A stretch of DNA of 64,000 nucleotides from Lactuca virosa (lineage: Eukaryota > Streptophyta > Magnoliopsida > Asterales > Asteraceae). Below the pieces are notes generated by a model. It searched no databases, was not told the DNA's origin, and worked only from the letters and a program-made list of their open reading frames with translations. The DNA is taken from NCBI GenBank assembly GCA_928212115.1, contig CAKMRJ010001112.1:404854521-404918520 (forward strand), read 5' to 3'. The position numbers were made by a program, and so were the translations under genes. This document shows positions 1-10,979 of the stretch, one piece after another. The stretch's first letter is position 1; every line of letters starts with the position of its first letter.

Positions 1-104
1 TTTAGTCTATCCAAATGCATGATGCCATGGCACCCAAATGGACCATGCCGGGTCGGGTCAAGTATATACCAATTATAGTTATGGACTTAGACACTAATCC
101 AACA
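1..104 (-). repeat. Cop-1 3' LTR, partial
   Basis: This matches 7034-7136 almost base for base, ending in the same CCAACA terminus, and is followed inward by a purine tract. The rest of the LTR lies left of the window. Confidence 0.9.
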
Positions 105-115
105 GTCCCCACTTG
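105..115 (-). other. Cop-1 polypurine tract
   Basis: Read on the minus strand this is CAAGTGGGGAC directly before the LTR start TGTTGG. It is the expected primer for plus-strand DNA synthesis and matches the tract of Cop-2 (13193-13203) and Cop-3 (63701-63711). Confidence 0.8.
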
Positions 116-3100
116 GATAAGTCTAATAACTATTATTGCAAGTACGTCTTCACAACCTGACCAACAATCGTAGCTCTTAAAAGCTGCTGCCGAACTCTGA
201 ACAAATCAATGACGCGTCCATTAGATAAGTGATCAATATTCCTCCATTCTAGATATCATATGGACTGAGACATGGATTATAATCATTCTCTCTGTCGATT
301 TTGTTTTTCCTCCCCCGATTTCCGATTTATGACGACTGACTAATTGAACAAATCAAATCAGTCCAGGCCCGGCCGAGCACTACGTTTTGTCATCACTAAA
401 TCATCGAGGGGCCCACATATATCGCTTTTATCCCGAAGGTAAAAGGAATGGATAAACTTCGACTCATATGCTTGTACTGACTACTTGTTGAATCATACAC
501 AAAGGCACGTTTTATAACATCGAGTTACCAATGCGTTTACGTGCAATCAATGTATAACCAACTCATAGTCAACAACTCATATCTCTAGGTTTGACGAATA
601 TAAGATATTATCGTCTCATGATTCACTCGTGATAAATCATGAAGTGATTCAAATGAGCAGGGTTTAATCCAATACTCAGAACTTATGAGCACTCATGATG
701 TTGTAGCAACCATTGCTATGTCTAATGCACATTAGAAAAATCATACAAGCCAAATTCATGACAGTCTTAAATCAATACCTACTTCCAAAGTATGACTGAC
801 TGTGGAGAGTTTGAATAACTTAGTCAGTCGGGAAGAATGACCTACTTATTCTGGAAGTCAAAACATGCAAAGTGAAACACAAGAATAATACTAATCCTAT
901 ATGGCCCCAACACTTTGAGTGTAAATAAAAAACACCTTTTATCTATGCACCATATTGATTACTCATTATTCATGTTTCGATTAGTCAACTTAATACTTGA
1001 ATTGAAACAATAGTCATGCCATGCTCCAAGCATGCACACTATGTTCACATGTGGTCCTCTCTTTGTGAAACATATCGATTGACAGTATTTCAATGATGCT
1101 CATTTCACAATCCCAAATCCTTTATAATAAATGTAAGAACACCAAATTCTTGTCATTTACCGTAATCTTGTTAGATTCTAAACTTATATGCAATGATCCT
1201 CTTGTAATGAATATGCACACAAGTCACAAAGACTTGGCAACAGACATTACAAAGCATTCCAATGGAAAGCAATTCCATGAAGTCTCAAATTCAAAGTGCA
1301 TTCCTTTGAACATCCTTCTTTGCATTAAGTTCTTTAATCTTACACAGATTCAAGAACAACTTCCACCTATGGAAACAATTCCATATTACCATTTTGACCA
1401 TCACTTCTGAACAAGAGTTGCCTCTTTTCAAAATATATCAATATGGTCCTTACTCTATACTTCCAATTGTCCATGAGTAACCAATCTTTGGTAAACCTTA
1501 AATTGTTCTCGACAATTGCTTAATCATTTTAGTCATATCCAGTTCAAATCCTTTTTCCCCTCTTAATGCCCTAAGCATTATGAAAATTTAGAAAGGATAA
1601 CTATTATAGCTCATGTAATCGATCCTATACCCGAAGCATATGGGACATGATTCATGCTATAAATTTTTTATTTGCCATATTCTCACAATTCGAACTATGA
1701 AGAGGTATGCCGTAATCAAAACGAACTTTGGAGAACGCAACATATATAGAATTTCCTTATGTTGAACCATTCCAACATAACATTCTATATATTCTTGACT
1801 AAAGTTGATTAAAATCTCAATCTAAGCTTGTAGAATTGGAATGAAGCATAAAATCCTCCTCCCCTTAATTATCAAAACAACTTTTCAAAGCGAATTGAAA
1901 CTTTTGTTTTCTATAATTAACATTGCTAGCTTGCAACATAATCATCATGCTCCCACTAGCATAATGATTATTATCTTACTAGCATAACACTTATGCTCCC
2001 ACTAGCTTTGACATGTGCTCAGAAATCAGCTGGACTTCTAGAAAAACAATACTTTATTGACTTTCTTACCAAAGTTCAGATTTCTGATACGAGATGCTTG
2101 ATAAGACTTATCAAAATCACACACCTTTCCTTAGATAGCTCATTTGTGTGTCTAAACAGTTATGAAGAGGGATGCCGTAATCATAATGTTTAGACCTTTT
2201 GTCATTCTCACAATTGCTATCTACTTAAAATCTACTTAGTGAAAGATTTTCCTCACCATCATTTTCATGAATCGGAGAGAAACCTTATGACACTTAGATT
2301 TTATGGTGTAAGTGTTCCTATCCATGTGAATTTGTTATAACCAGAATCACAAGACAAGGTTAGTGGCAATCCAAACACATATGGACTGAACTTGTTCAAT
2401 CTTAATTTTTACCACCCGACAGCACAGGGCCTACCATTGCTTCCAGTTGTTATGCAAACAATTGTTGAACTCATAGAACTCACAAGCATAGTCAACTTTT
2501 AACTGGAATAGACACAGAAATAAGAATATGTCAACACGATAGGTTACAAACCTCAAGTCGTGGGCTAGTGATTAACAAAACTCTTGATTAGTTCTTGAAA
2601 CTATTTCAGGATCTTTTAAACTCCCACTGTCCTCTTGACATATAAGACTCTCTTGCCCAATATTCAAGAGATAGTGCGGATTCTTTTACAAATACTTCAC
2701 ACAATTGCCTTAGTTGGTCTTTGTTTTATCCAAAACATCACAACTTACCAATTTCAAATGTACAAGAGTAAGAAAACATTTTACTCTACATTTGACAAGT
2801 GTTTTAAACCTTTCTTAAGATTATGTCACTCAGGCTCAATCTTGGAGTATGACTCTAAGACTTTTTTTGGAATGAAGTATGATTTATCTTTTGATTAACC
2901 ATTTCCCACAATTCACGATTCTCTCCCTCAGCCAACAAATGCACTAAGGTGTCCTTAGAGGATCAATTGTGATATGGTTCCTCCATAATCATAAGATAAT
3001 CATAGAACAAGATACACAAGTACTCTCCCATCTCTTCAGATTGGAGAAACTTTATCTTTCTGCCTTATTTGATTCTTCTTATTCATTCTGCCATATATTG

Positions 3101-4480
3101 AATACTTTTCCAATGTTTCAGAATTACACTTAAACTTGTAAGCATAATCATATTTACTAAACTTTAGTAAATCATAACGAATAATCTTACCAACCTTTGT
3201 GGTGGACCTGACTAGTGCACAACCTAATGTACCTGATCCTTTAGTCCTTCGCTTGACTCACATGCGAATGTGAACAAGGAATAGTCTAATTTACCAAAGA
3301 TGAAAAATCTCATTCATCACACAATACAACTTGCATGATTCCAAGTTTCTATCCAACTGAAACTTGGGTGATGAGAATCTTTCCTTATTTGATAAATCAT
3401 GACACTACCACAACGAAAGAATCAAATTCATTTTCCAATATTGCTTATCAATGGAAACATATAAACAACAATTTTTCACAAATGCCTTTGTAAGGATACT
3501 TAAAATAAATAAAATCAAAAATTTTCTTTTACTTTAAAAACTTGTGGAAAAACTTATCCTTACAATGCAAATTCATATGAAAACTTTGTTGTTATCTATT
3601 CCTAAGCAATATCTCATAACTCTTATGCAGTGGCTCAAAATTCTGGTCATCGAACCATGCGATCAATATCAACACACCTTTTCTTTAAGCTTCCTTTGAT
3701 TCTTAAAAAACATCAAAATGTAATTACATCATGTATTAAGAATCTCCAAAAGAGACTTAATAGAGTTATATAACGGACTTTTACCTGAAGTAGAGTCAAA
3801 CTTTTGACTTTACCATCCTTATGAGGTTTCAAGTAAATTTGGCAGCTTCGCAACCAATGCCCCTTTCCTTTGGCAATAGGCATATATGGACTCTTTGGGA
3901 ATGGGACTATCTCAGACTTAGCCTCTCACTTTACCATTTGGTCAACCGAGTTGACTATGGCCGATCCCTTTCTATTGGGAAGAGAAAGTTTTTCTGGATT
4001 TCCAGTGTCACCATTGTCAATGTCCATGAAGTTTTGGGAAGTCGATCTTCTAATCAAACTTGCTTTACCAGTATTCCAAATCATTGCTGATTCAGCATCA
4101 CCAAGCAAATAGATAAGATCATTAAAGGGTCATGTTGTGATCTGTCATCAGGGAGTGACTGAAGAACCAACTCAACAGCCAGCTACCTCGAGACTTCGAC
4201 ACCCGACTCTCTCGGCTTGTCAATATGTGACTTAATCTCCAAGACCTAAGCACATATAGACTTTGCCTGCCAATAGGGATTGAGTGACTTAGAACTTATC
4301 AAGTCTTGAACCTTGTGGGATAGGGAGATTTATTGGTGGAGGTGGAGGAAATGAAGTATGATTTCCAGTCCCAATAGTGCTCAATAAAGGGATTAGTCTT
4401 TCACCTTGATTGCCTTTTGGGATATCATCTTCATTAGGAAGCTTGTTCCTAAAGATTTGGGAAGACCATAATTGTCTAAA
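116..4480 (-). other. Cop-1 interior without a recognisable gene
   Basis: The first ~800 bases resemble the 3' untranslated region of Cop-2 (13204-14031). The remainder is AT-rich, has stops in all frames and contains only frames of about 105 codons or fewer, none with a known motif. A 19-base motif found just upstream of gag in Cop-2 and Cop-3 occurs twice here (1699-1717 and 2164-2182), suggesting that leader-like segments were duplicated. I cannot tell whether this is eroded gag-pol or unrelated filler. Confidence 0.6.
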
Positions 4481-4847
4481 CTAGACATCTATAAGGGATA
4501 AATTCAAGTTAGTTGATTTAAAGTCCTTAATATAACACCCAATATGAAATATTAAGGCTAGGATCCAACAACCTATTTATAATTGGAAGAGGGATGCCGT
4601 AATCCAAATTATAAAATAGTTGAAGGTAGGTAAATGACGATTTACCAATTTCCACCATGGAAAAACGAAATATAATTAAGTTTTAATTGGATTTGAAACT
4701 CCTAGATCCTTTGAGATACATTGAACTTTCAATGGCATGTTTGAATCTCGATTGTGCCCTCTCAAGTTTGTGACTGGATGCCGAGATCACAAACAAGGTG
4801 TGAATAACCATGCAAATTGACTTGGTACCCTTAACTTTATCACCTAA

Positions 4848-4956
4848 TCGATGCCGTTGCCATACAGCTCCACCGATCTATAATAAGGTCAAGTTACCCT
4901 TTGCCACTCTTACTAGTCCTTATTAGCGTGCCGGTTAACCCACACGCTCCACTAAT
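4848..4956 (-). other. Cop-1 leader hairpin pair
   Basis: The clearer hairpin is 4922-4956. An outer stem ATTAG/CTAAT and an inner stem GCGTG (4926-4930)/CACGC (4943-4947) enclose GGTTAACC (4933-4940), itself a perfect palindrome. A weaker copy (ATCGATG with CACCGAT) lies about 70 bases to the left. The same paired arrangement, with different stem bases, occurs in Cop-2 and Cop-3. Confidence 0.6.
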
Positions 4957-6224
4957 CGACTTGGTAAGGTACAAAGTGTAATTTCATGGGTTAGCACCTA
5001 TTTCACATTTTCCTAAGTAACTAAGATTGGGAATTTATAAGTGTTTAGTTACTTAGTATTTTTTCATTATACTTTTAATGAAGGGAGAATTATAGTCATT
5101 TCCTACCCGTTCGGCTAACGACCCTCCACCAGTCAAGGAAGCGGTGGGTGAGAGTGGACACCCATTAAACTGCCATTTTATAGGCAGTAACCTTATACCC
5201 CCCTTATAGACCGGCTTCGTGAATGAGGCCTACTAATGGTAAGATTGACTTTATCTTATACATATCTATATAATTAAAATTATAATAATAGTATAGGGTG
5301 TATTTTAAACATTTAACATACTTGGTGGTTTAATCTATTAATTAAACTATACTCTTAATTTTATTAAACTTAAACCATGTATTTATGGAATTATTAACTC
5401 TTTTAATTAAACACTTTAATTAATTTAATGAAGTCCATAAATTTTGAATTTTAGCTTTTAAAATTCTAAGGGTTCAATTTTGGAATTAAAGTATACATGA
5501 AGAGTAACTTTACAAATTCCAAAAATTGAGGGCAAGTTTTGAAACTATTCAAGACTTTTCATTTCATAACTTATGAGTTTTATGTACATTAAAAATGAAG
5601 ACTCTTCATTTTTATGTAACTCCTTATCTTTTAATGACATCTTTTAAAGAAGTGACTCTTTAACATCCATAACTTTGGACAAGTTATGGAGTCATAATAC
5701 TATTTAATGAAAAAGACTCTTCACTTTTATGTAACCTATGACACTTTTATGAGTTTTAAGATTCATAAATATGACTTTTCATATAACTTGAAGACAAGTT
5801 ACAAAAACATATTTTATGAACTAACTCTAGATTAATTTGGATCAAAAACAACTAAAACACAATTTTTTTCATTAATCTAAACTAACTCATAAATCAAGGA
5901 AACATAAAAAACTTTGGTAATCCATAACTGAGGACAAGTTATGGAGTCCATACAATTTCATTGAGATCAAGAATTACTAACAAACAATTTGCACATAATT
6001 CCTATGATCTACCAAAACTCATAAGCATGAACATTCATAATCAACATTTTTCAAGAATTACATAAAAACATATAAAACTTGAAATTTTGATTATAGCATT
6101 GAAATTGGTTTAACCTAATCATTACCACATTAAAAACAGGTTTTATAAGTCCAAAACAGTCAAAGGTAATGATTTTAGACCAATTCCAGCACCAAAAACT
6201 CGAAGATATGCTGTTTGGGGGTCC

Positions 6225-6312
6225 AACTCGTCGAGTGCACACGAACCAACTCGGCGAGTTGGATGCATTTTGTCTTGGACTCGTCGAGTCCATCAGTGAA
6301 CTCGGCGAGTCC
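6225..6312. repeat. Cluster of four ACTCGNCGAGT palindromes
   Basis: Copies lie at about 6225-6236, 6248-6260, 6277-6291 and 6299-6312, alternating ACTCGTCGAGT and ACTCGGCGAGT. They are 71-158 bases from the primer site in the transcribed leader. The matching position in Cop-2 has three copies. Confidence 0.9.
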
Positions 6313-6382
6313 ACTGTCCCAGCAGCAAAAAAACTTTGATTTTAAGCAGTTTGCATCAAGTATTAGTGAAAACAAGCCTAGT

Positions 6383-6394
6383 CTCTGATACCAC
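6383..6394 (-). other. Cop-1 primer binding site (initiator tRNA-Met)
   Basis: The minus strand reads GTGGTATCAGAG immediately inside the 5' LTR. This is the standard complement of the plant initiator tRNA-Met 3' end, and it fixes the element orientation as minus. Confidence 0.9.
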
Positions 6395-7136
6395 TGTTGG
6401 GTTTTGAGCATTCTAACACTCTTATGGTGTACATGCAACCCTAAATACCTTGGATCTATGTTTTCTCTATTATACATGCAAATATCAATTTTCCAAGGTA
6501 TTGTTCTAACTAGCATATATAAAGTACACATAATATAAATTCTAGTAGAATTACATACCTCTTGTTTGGTGCTTGATTCCATGGAGCTCAAGAGCCTAGT
6601 GCCCCAAGTGTGACACCTCAAATGGTTCACACAACATCATATGCACTTGGGATAACTTAGAGAGAAATCATCACTTCATGAAATCGGCTTGCCCTCACTT
6701 GTTTCTCTAGTGGCCGATTTTGCACAAATAAGATGCTTATATAGTTGTTACAATTAGGGTAAACCCTAATTGTCATGGCTTTTCATTTCCTTGGATCCAT
6801 GGGTTCAAATACACCATGGAGCATCCTAATGGGTTTTAGCCCAACTTGATAATCCATGGAGCATTAGCCCACTATATAAGCATGGATGATTTACACAATC
6901 AACCCATATATTTAATTAGTCTTCTTTTGATCACTTAATTAATTCTAGATTAATTGTTGAACAATACTAATTAAATAATTAATATATTAGAACTTATAAT
7001 ATATTAATAACCTTAAGTGTTATTTCTCTCATTTTAGTCTATCCAAATGCATGATGCCATGCAACCCAAATGGACCATGCCGGGTCGGGTCAAGTATATA
7101 CCAATTATAGTTATGGACTTAGACACTAATCCAACA
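6395..7136 (-). repeat. Cop-1 5' LTR (742 bp)
   Basis: It is bounded by TGTTGG and CCAACA. Read on the minus strand it begins like the LTRs of Cop-2 and Cop-3 (TGTTGGATTAG then TGTCTAAG), which places the three in one family. Gyp-A LTR sequence resumes at the next base. Confidence 0.9.
6736..6743 (-). promoter_or_regulatory. Probable TATA box of Cop-1 5' LTR
   Basis: TATATAAG lies on the minus strand in mid-LTR, where U3 should end. It is assigned by motif and position only. Confidence 0.5.
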
Positions 7137-8158
7137 GAAGTGCCCGAGAAGCCCGAAAAATTTATCTTTTCGGTTTTGAAGCCCGACCTTTCGTAGAGCC
7201 CGATTTCTCAATAAAACTCCCGATTTTATTAGAAACGAACGTTTTAGGAAACGAATTGCTGCCCGATTATCATCAAATTAAGTGAGTGTATATTCACCTT
7301 CATCTTACACCTAGATATGAAGTATTTTATATAAAATACGTGCTACGTGTAATTATATTAATTGTTTAATTAAGGTGACTGTTGAATTGATGTTTTATAC
7401 AAGTTTTAAACTGTATATGTATTTTTATCTACAAATATGTTGGGTAAAACATGGGTAGATAGTTGGTGTGTGGTAAAATGATGAGAGGTCTATTGAGTAA
7501 ACCATGGCGACTATGAGACGTAGTGCCTATTGTATAAACCTTGGCGACTATGAGACATAGTGCCTATTGTATAAACCTTGGCGACTATGATACGTAGTGC
7601 CTATTGTATAAACCCTGGCGACTATGTGACGTAGTGCCTGTTGTATGAACCTTGGCAGCGATGGACTTCGTGCCTATTCCTTAGGATGAATCCGTAGAAT
7701 GAGTGAGATTTGATTCTTAGGGTAAATCCTTAAGAAATAAATAAGATAATGGGGATTGGGTAATTGGGTTGATTGTTTGATGTTTAAGCATAATAAATTA
7801 TTTATTGTGGGTTGAAAACCCTATATGCTCACCAGGCTCCCAAGCCTGACCCACTCAGTTTGTTTGTATCACAGGTATTGATACGAAGTTGCTTTACACT
7901 GAGAGATTAAAAGAGATGTAGATCACTAGTGTAAGTAAGTGTAAGTTCTGTTTATGCTTATGTTTCTGTATTGACGATGACATCCCAATGGTTTAAGTGA
8001 ATAAAAATACATTTCTTCAGAAATGATTTGATAATATAATTATCATGTTTTTATGGGAGCAAATTCCGCAACACCTTTTAAAAGGATTACTCTGATTTTA
8101 TTTTAAAAAGCATAAACGAAATCGGTCTTTTCTGGCCGAGAAATTAGGGGATGTCACA
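7137..8158 (+). repeat. Gyp-A 5' LTR, right part
   Basis: This matches 11991-12406 and 20229-20837 of the 3' LTR and ends in GGGGATGTCACA, one base before the primer site region. Its left portion is separated by Cop-1 and lies outside the window. Confidence 0.9.
7504..7675 (+). repeat. Minisatellite in Gyp-A LTR (about 39-bp unit)
   Basis: About four to five units share the core CTTGGCGACTATGAGACGTA then GTGCCTATTGTATAAAC. The same array is in the 3' LTR, where Cop-2 inserted within it. A diverged version is in the solo LTR at 34077-34290. Confidence 0.85.
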
Positions 8159-8523
8159 GTTGGTATCAGTGCATTAGTTTATGCGAACTAAGAAATTGTA
8201 GAATTTCTAGACTTAAACTTAGAATGCTAAGTGATGATTGTGAGATGAGTGTCTACCGTATTTTAGACACGAGCACTAGTTTATTTTAGGAAAGATGCCT
8301 AAAGTTTTTATGTGCTAAATGCTATATGTTTGCCATATATGCCATTATTTGTTCGGATCTATGGTCTGTTGCCGACCAGATCTGGAAACCCTATGTGTGT
8401 AGGATTCTAAGCGTACGATTACGATATTAGAACTAACATGTAAACGTTTCGGAGTGATAAGGGAATTTAAATACCTATCGAGGGTAAAGACCTAAATTCG
8501 CCTTATTCGTTATATAGATTGTA
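8159..8523 (+). other. Gyp-A primer site and leader
   Basis: TGGTATCAG at 8161-8169 follows the LTR and pairs with initiator tRNA-Met over its first nine bases, then departs from the usual sequence. The remaining ~350 bases up to the gag start have no frame of note. Confidence 0.7.
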
Positions 8524-9756
8524 ATGGCAAGAACTCGTGGTGGAGTTGCAAATGCAAACGGAAACAGGGATCAACAACCTCAACCTCAAGTAGTTGAGCA
8601 AGTACCTGTTGTAGGAGCTGCACCTGAGCCAATGACGATGGCTGGGGTACAAGCAAAGATGCAGATGATGTTAGATCGCCAAATGGAGGTGACCAGGCGA
8701 TTACTACAAGAGAATAGGGAAGAAACTACGATACCTGTTGAACAGCCCGTATTGAATGAAGGGCAATCAGTAGGAGGGAACTACAGTGGGACTCTTGGTC
8801 AAGCCAACCCACCGATAGTTAGACAAAACAACCAAGATGGAGGAGTTGATGGACGCGGGTGCAAATACAAAGATTTCATGGCATCTAAATCACCGTGTCT
8901 ATCTGGGAGTCCGACACCGGTGGAAGTCATGAATTGGATCTCCGAAATAGAGACGATGTTTGAAAGCTGTGAGTGCAGCAGTAAGCAAAGGACCGCACTT
9001 GCAATTCCTCTGTTGAAATCTGGTGTGTTGAGCTGGTGGAAGTTACTAGCTGATTCGATGCCCAAGGGGGAAGCTAGCAAGATTTCGTGGGAAGAGTTCA
9101 TGGTGCAACTGAAAATGCAATACTGCTCTGAGCAGGATCTTCTGGAAATCAACAATGAGTTCCAGAATCTGAAGAAGGGAAGAATGAGCGTCATCGAGTA
9201 CGCTACTAGTTTTACAGAAAAGATGAAGCTTATTCCCTATCTAATTCCAACTGAACTCTCCAAGGTCAACAAGTTTGCCCACGGTTTACCAGCGGACTTT
9301 GGTCCGATAGTCAAACAAGCAACCACTCTGAAAGCCGCCATCTGGGCTGCTAAGAATGTTGAGACTCAGATAAGAGAGAAAGGTTTGGAGAGAGCTGAAG
9401 TTGGAGAGAAAAGGAAGCATGAGGGATCTTCAAAGATCATCAAAGAAAGCAAATTCTCAAAATCTGGAGGAAGAGATGAAGCTAAGTGGTGTGAGAAGTG
9501 TAAAAAGAAACACTTCGGGAAGTGTAGCGAGGAGATGACTTGCTACAAATGTGGGAAGACAGGGCATTACGCCAACAAATGCGCATCTAACAAAAAGGTG
9601 TGCTACGAATGTAACAAAGAAGGGCATATTTCTAGAGACTGCCCAAAGAAAAACACACCGCCAAAACCAAAGGCATTCCAAATGATCCTTAATGAAGCAG
9701 ATGGAAATATAAGGGATCAGGAGTTAGGACCTTATATTCCCAAAACTAAGACATAA
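8524..9756 (+). CDS. gag: Retrotransposon Gag (capsid/nucleocapsid) of Gyp-A
   Basis: This 410-codon frame is the only uninterrupted long gene in the window. Gag proteins build the cytoplasmic particle in which element RNA is packaged and reverse transcribed. The N-terminal ~110 residues are polar and Gln-rich. A Gypsy-type capsid domain follows (roughly residues 115-285, with the conserved SWW and EYA elements). The tail is Lys-rich with two canonical CX2CX4HX4C zinc knuckles at about residues 340-353 and 360-373, plus an earlier Cys-rich stretch (WCEKC). The ATG is the first in frame after the leader and starts MARTRG, a basic start common in such Gags. Protease and RT do not follow, so it cannot support transposition alone. 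Its intactness could mean recent insertion or past use in trans; I cannot tell which. Confidence 0.9.
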   Translation: MARTRGGVANANGNRDQQPQPQVVEQVPVVGAAPEPMTMAGVQAKMQMMLDRQMEVTRRLLQENREETTIPVEQPVLNEGQSVGGNYSGTLGQANPPIVRQNNQDGGVDGRGCKYKDFMASKSPCLSGSPTPVEVMNWISEIETMFESCECSSKQRTALAIPLLKSGVLSWWKLLADSMPKGEASKISWEEFMVQLKMQYCSEQDLLEINNEFQNLKKGRMSVIEYATSFTEKMKLIPYLIPTELSKVNKFAHGLPADFGPIVKQATTLKAAIWAAKNVETQIREKGLERAEVGEKRKHEGSSKIIKESKFSKSGGRDEAKWCEKCKKKHFGKCSEEMTCYKCGKTGHYANKCASNKKVCYECNKEGHISRDCPKKNTPPKPKAFQMILNEADGNIRDQELGPYIPKTKT

Positions 9757-10224
9757 AGTAGTAATGCAGTTAATAACTCGTGGTGTAGCCTATTAGAGGC
9801 GTAGTATAGGGTAAACTTGAATCTCTATGTAATTATTTCAAGAAATAATATAAACCCTGGTTTTGTCATCTGATAAATTGAATGACTATGTGAAATTATT
9901 GTATGGTGACTTGGAGAACTGCGAGACAATACTTGGGACGAGTATGAGTAGGTGTGAATGGTAGTAGAGGCCTATATTACCGGAAGCACAGGACTCGTAC
10001 TTGGATCAAGGAAAGACACAAGGTTACCAAGAAGCTAGAAATTGATTCCGTTATTGTTCGAGTACTTCATTACCTTCGTTTCGGTAATGACTAAGAAGAT
10101 GATTGTTATTCCGACCCTAGAGGTCATATCAAATTGAGTCCGACTTCGATGAGTTTGTTACGGGTTCAGAGAACCAAGTTCGATGTAGTAATTGACTTAA
10201 GCCGAATTGAAGTAAAGGATGTTA
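9757..10224 (+). other. Gyp-A collapsed pol region, no gene
   Basis: Where about 3 kb of protease, RT, RNase H and integrase core should lie, there are under 500 bases with stops in all frames. I recognise no motif. The integrase tail resumes at 10225, so a large internal deletion is the simplest reading. Confidence 0.6.
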
Positions 10225-10740
10225 GCAGCTCAAGATCGTCAAAAGAGCTATGCTGACAAGAAAAGACAACCGATATCATTCGAAGTTGGAGATTCGGTTT
10301 TACTTAAAGTCTCGCCATGGAAGGGACTTATAAGATTTGGTAGAAGGGGAAAGTTGAGTCCATGATTTATTGGACCATTTAAAGTTCTTCAAAGGATCGG
10401 GAATCAAGCTTACAAGCAAGAATTACCGGAAGAACTGGAGGGTATTCATAACACCTTTTATGTGTGTTATTTGATGAAGTCCACGGGAGATGTGCCCGAC
10501 ATAATTCCCATTTCTGAATTAAGGTTGGATGAAAACAAGAGGTTAATTGAAGAACCTGAGGCAATCGTTGACCGTAAGACTAAAAAGTTGTGACGCCAGA
10601 TGGTCGATTTCGTGCTTGTGCGTTGGAAACATACGAATGGGCCAAATCTCACCTGGGGAAAAACGGAGAGTGACATGATGAGTCGCTACCCGTATTTGTT
10701 TCCTGAAGTGTTATTTCGGGGACGGAATCATTCTAAGGGG
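10225..10740 (+). pseudogene. Integrase C-terminal tail of Gyp-A (GPF module and chromodomain-like end)
   Basis: One reading frame encodes the end of a Gypsy Pol. A DRQKSYADKKR segment, a GDSVLLKVSPWKG segment, the IGPFKVLQRIG (GPF/Y) module and a C-terminal piece with VRWKH and LTWG resemble chromovirus integrase tails that guide integration through chromatin. Two in-frame TGA codons interrupt it (10363-10365 and 10591-10593). Both stand where relatives usually have Arg, so CGA to TGA changes are likely. There is no catalytic core upstream. It overlaps the approach to the polypurine tract. Confidence 0.8.
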
Positions 10741-10748
10741 GAGAGAAT
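10734..10748 (+). other. Gyp-A polypurine tract
   Basis: A run of G and A (AAGGGGGAGAGAA) ends two bases before the LTR start TGTAATGCCC. Confidence 0.8.
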
Positions 10749-10979
10749 TGTAATGCCCGTGTTTCTAGGCTAGGCATTAATATTGAAATGATAGTCTAGG
10801 TTAACCTTTGTGACTCATTTTGGAGAAATGAAAAGGAATTATGTGAATATTATGTGTTTTATGTGTTTTATGCTTAATTATTAGGGTTCAATTAATTAAG
10901 ACTAAAAATGAGCGTCAAAATTAAATATTAGATAAATCCGATATCTATTAAGAAACTTGTAGTGGGCGTGACAAGGATT

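Larger units (their letters stand above)
4500..6382 (-). other. Cop-1 untranslated leader, conserved with Cop-2 and Cop-3
   Basis: Blocks of this region align by eye with 18080-19424 (Cop-2) and, on the opposite strand, with 30839-32139 (Cop-3). Shared blocks include the sequence around 5100-5240 (CGTTCGGCTAA and GTGAATGAGGCCTACTA), a hairpin pair at about 4848-4956 and the GATTACG motif at 4586-4604. Four ACTCGNCGAGT palindromes lie at 6225-6312, next to the primer site. In Cop-2 and Cop-3 the equivalent segment precedes gag; here no gag follows. Confidence 0.75.
1..7136 (-). mobile_element. Cop-1: non-coding Copia-family LTR retrotransposon (3' LTR cut by window edge)
   Basis: The ends are seen directly: the first 104 bases repeat the last ~100 bases of 7034-7136, giving a 3' LTR fragment and a full 5' LTR in minus orientation. 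A polypurine tract and a primer site complementary to initiator tRNA-Met lie just inside. The leader (about 4500-6382) and the region next to the 3' LTR (105-930) resemble those of Cop-2, so it is the same family. The 6.3-kb interior has no gag, protease, integrase or RT motif on either strand, only short unconvincing frames. It sits inside the 5' LTR of Gyp-A, whose sequence resumes at 7137. The expected 5-bp duplication would be GAAGT at 7137-7141; its partner is outside the window. I infer a non-autonomous derivative mobilised by proteins of relatives. Confidence 0.85.

Noticed and set aside
1093..1410. 105-codon + frame inside Cop-1
   Set aside because: It is on the strand opposite to the element, AT-rich, with no motif and no neighbour of like kind.
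6175..6630. 151-codon minus-strand frame across the Cop-1 LTR and primer site
   Set aside because: It spans the LTR boundary and primer site, which are non-coding in every relative.
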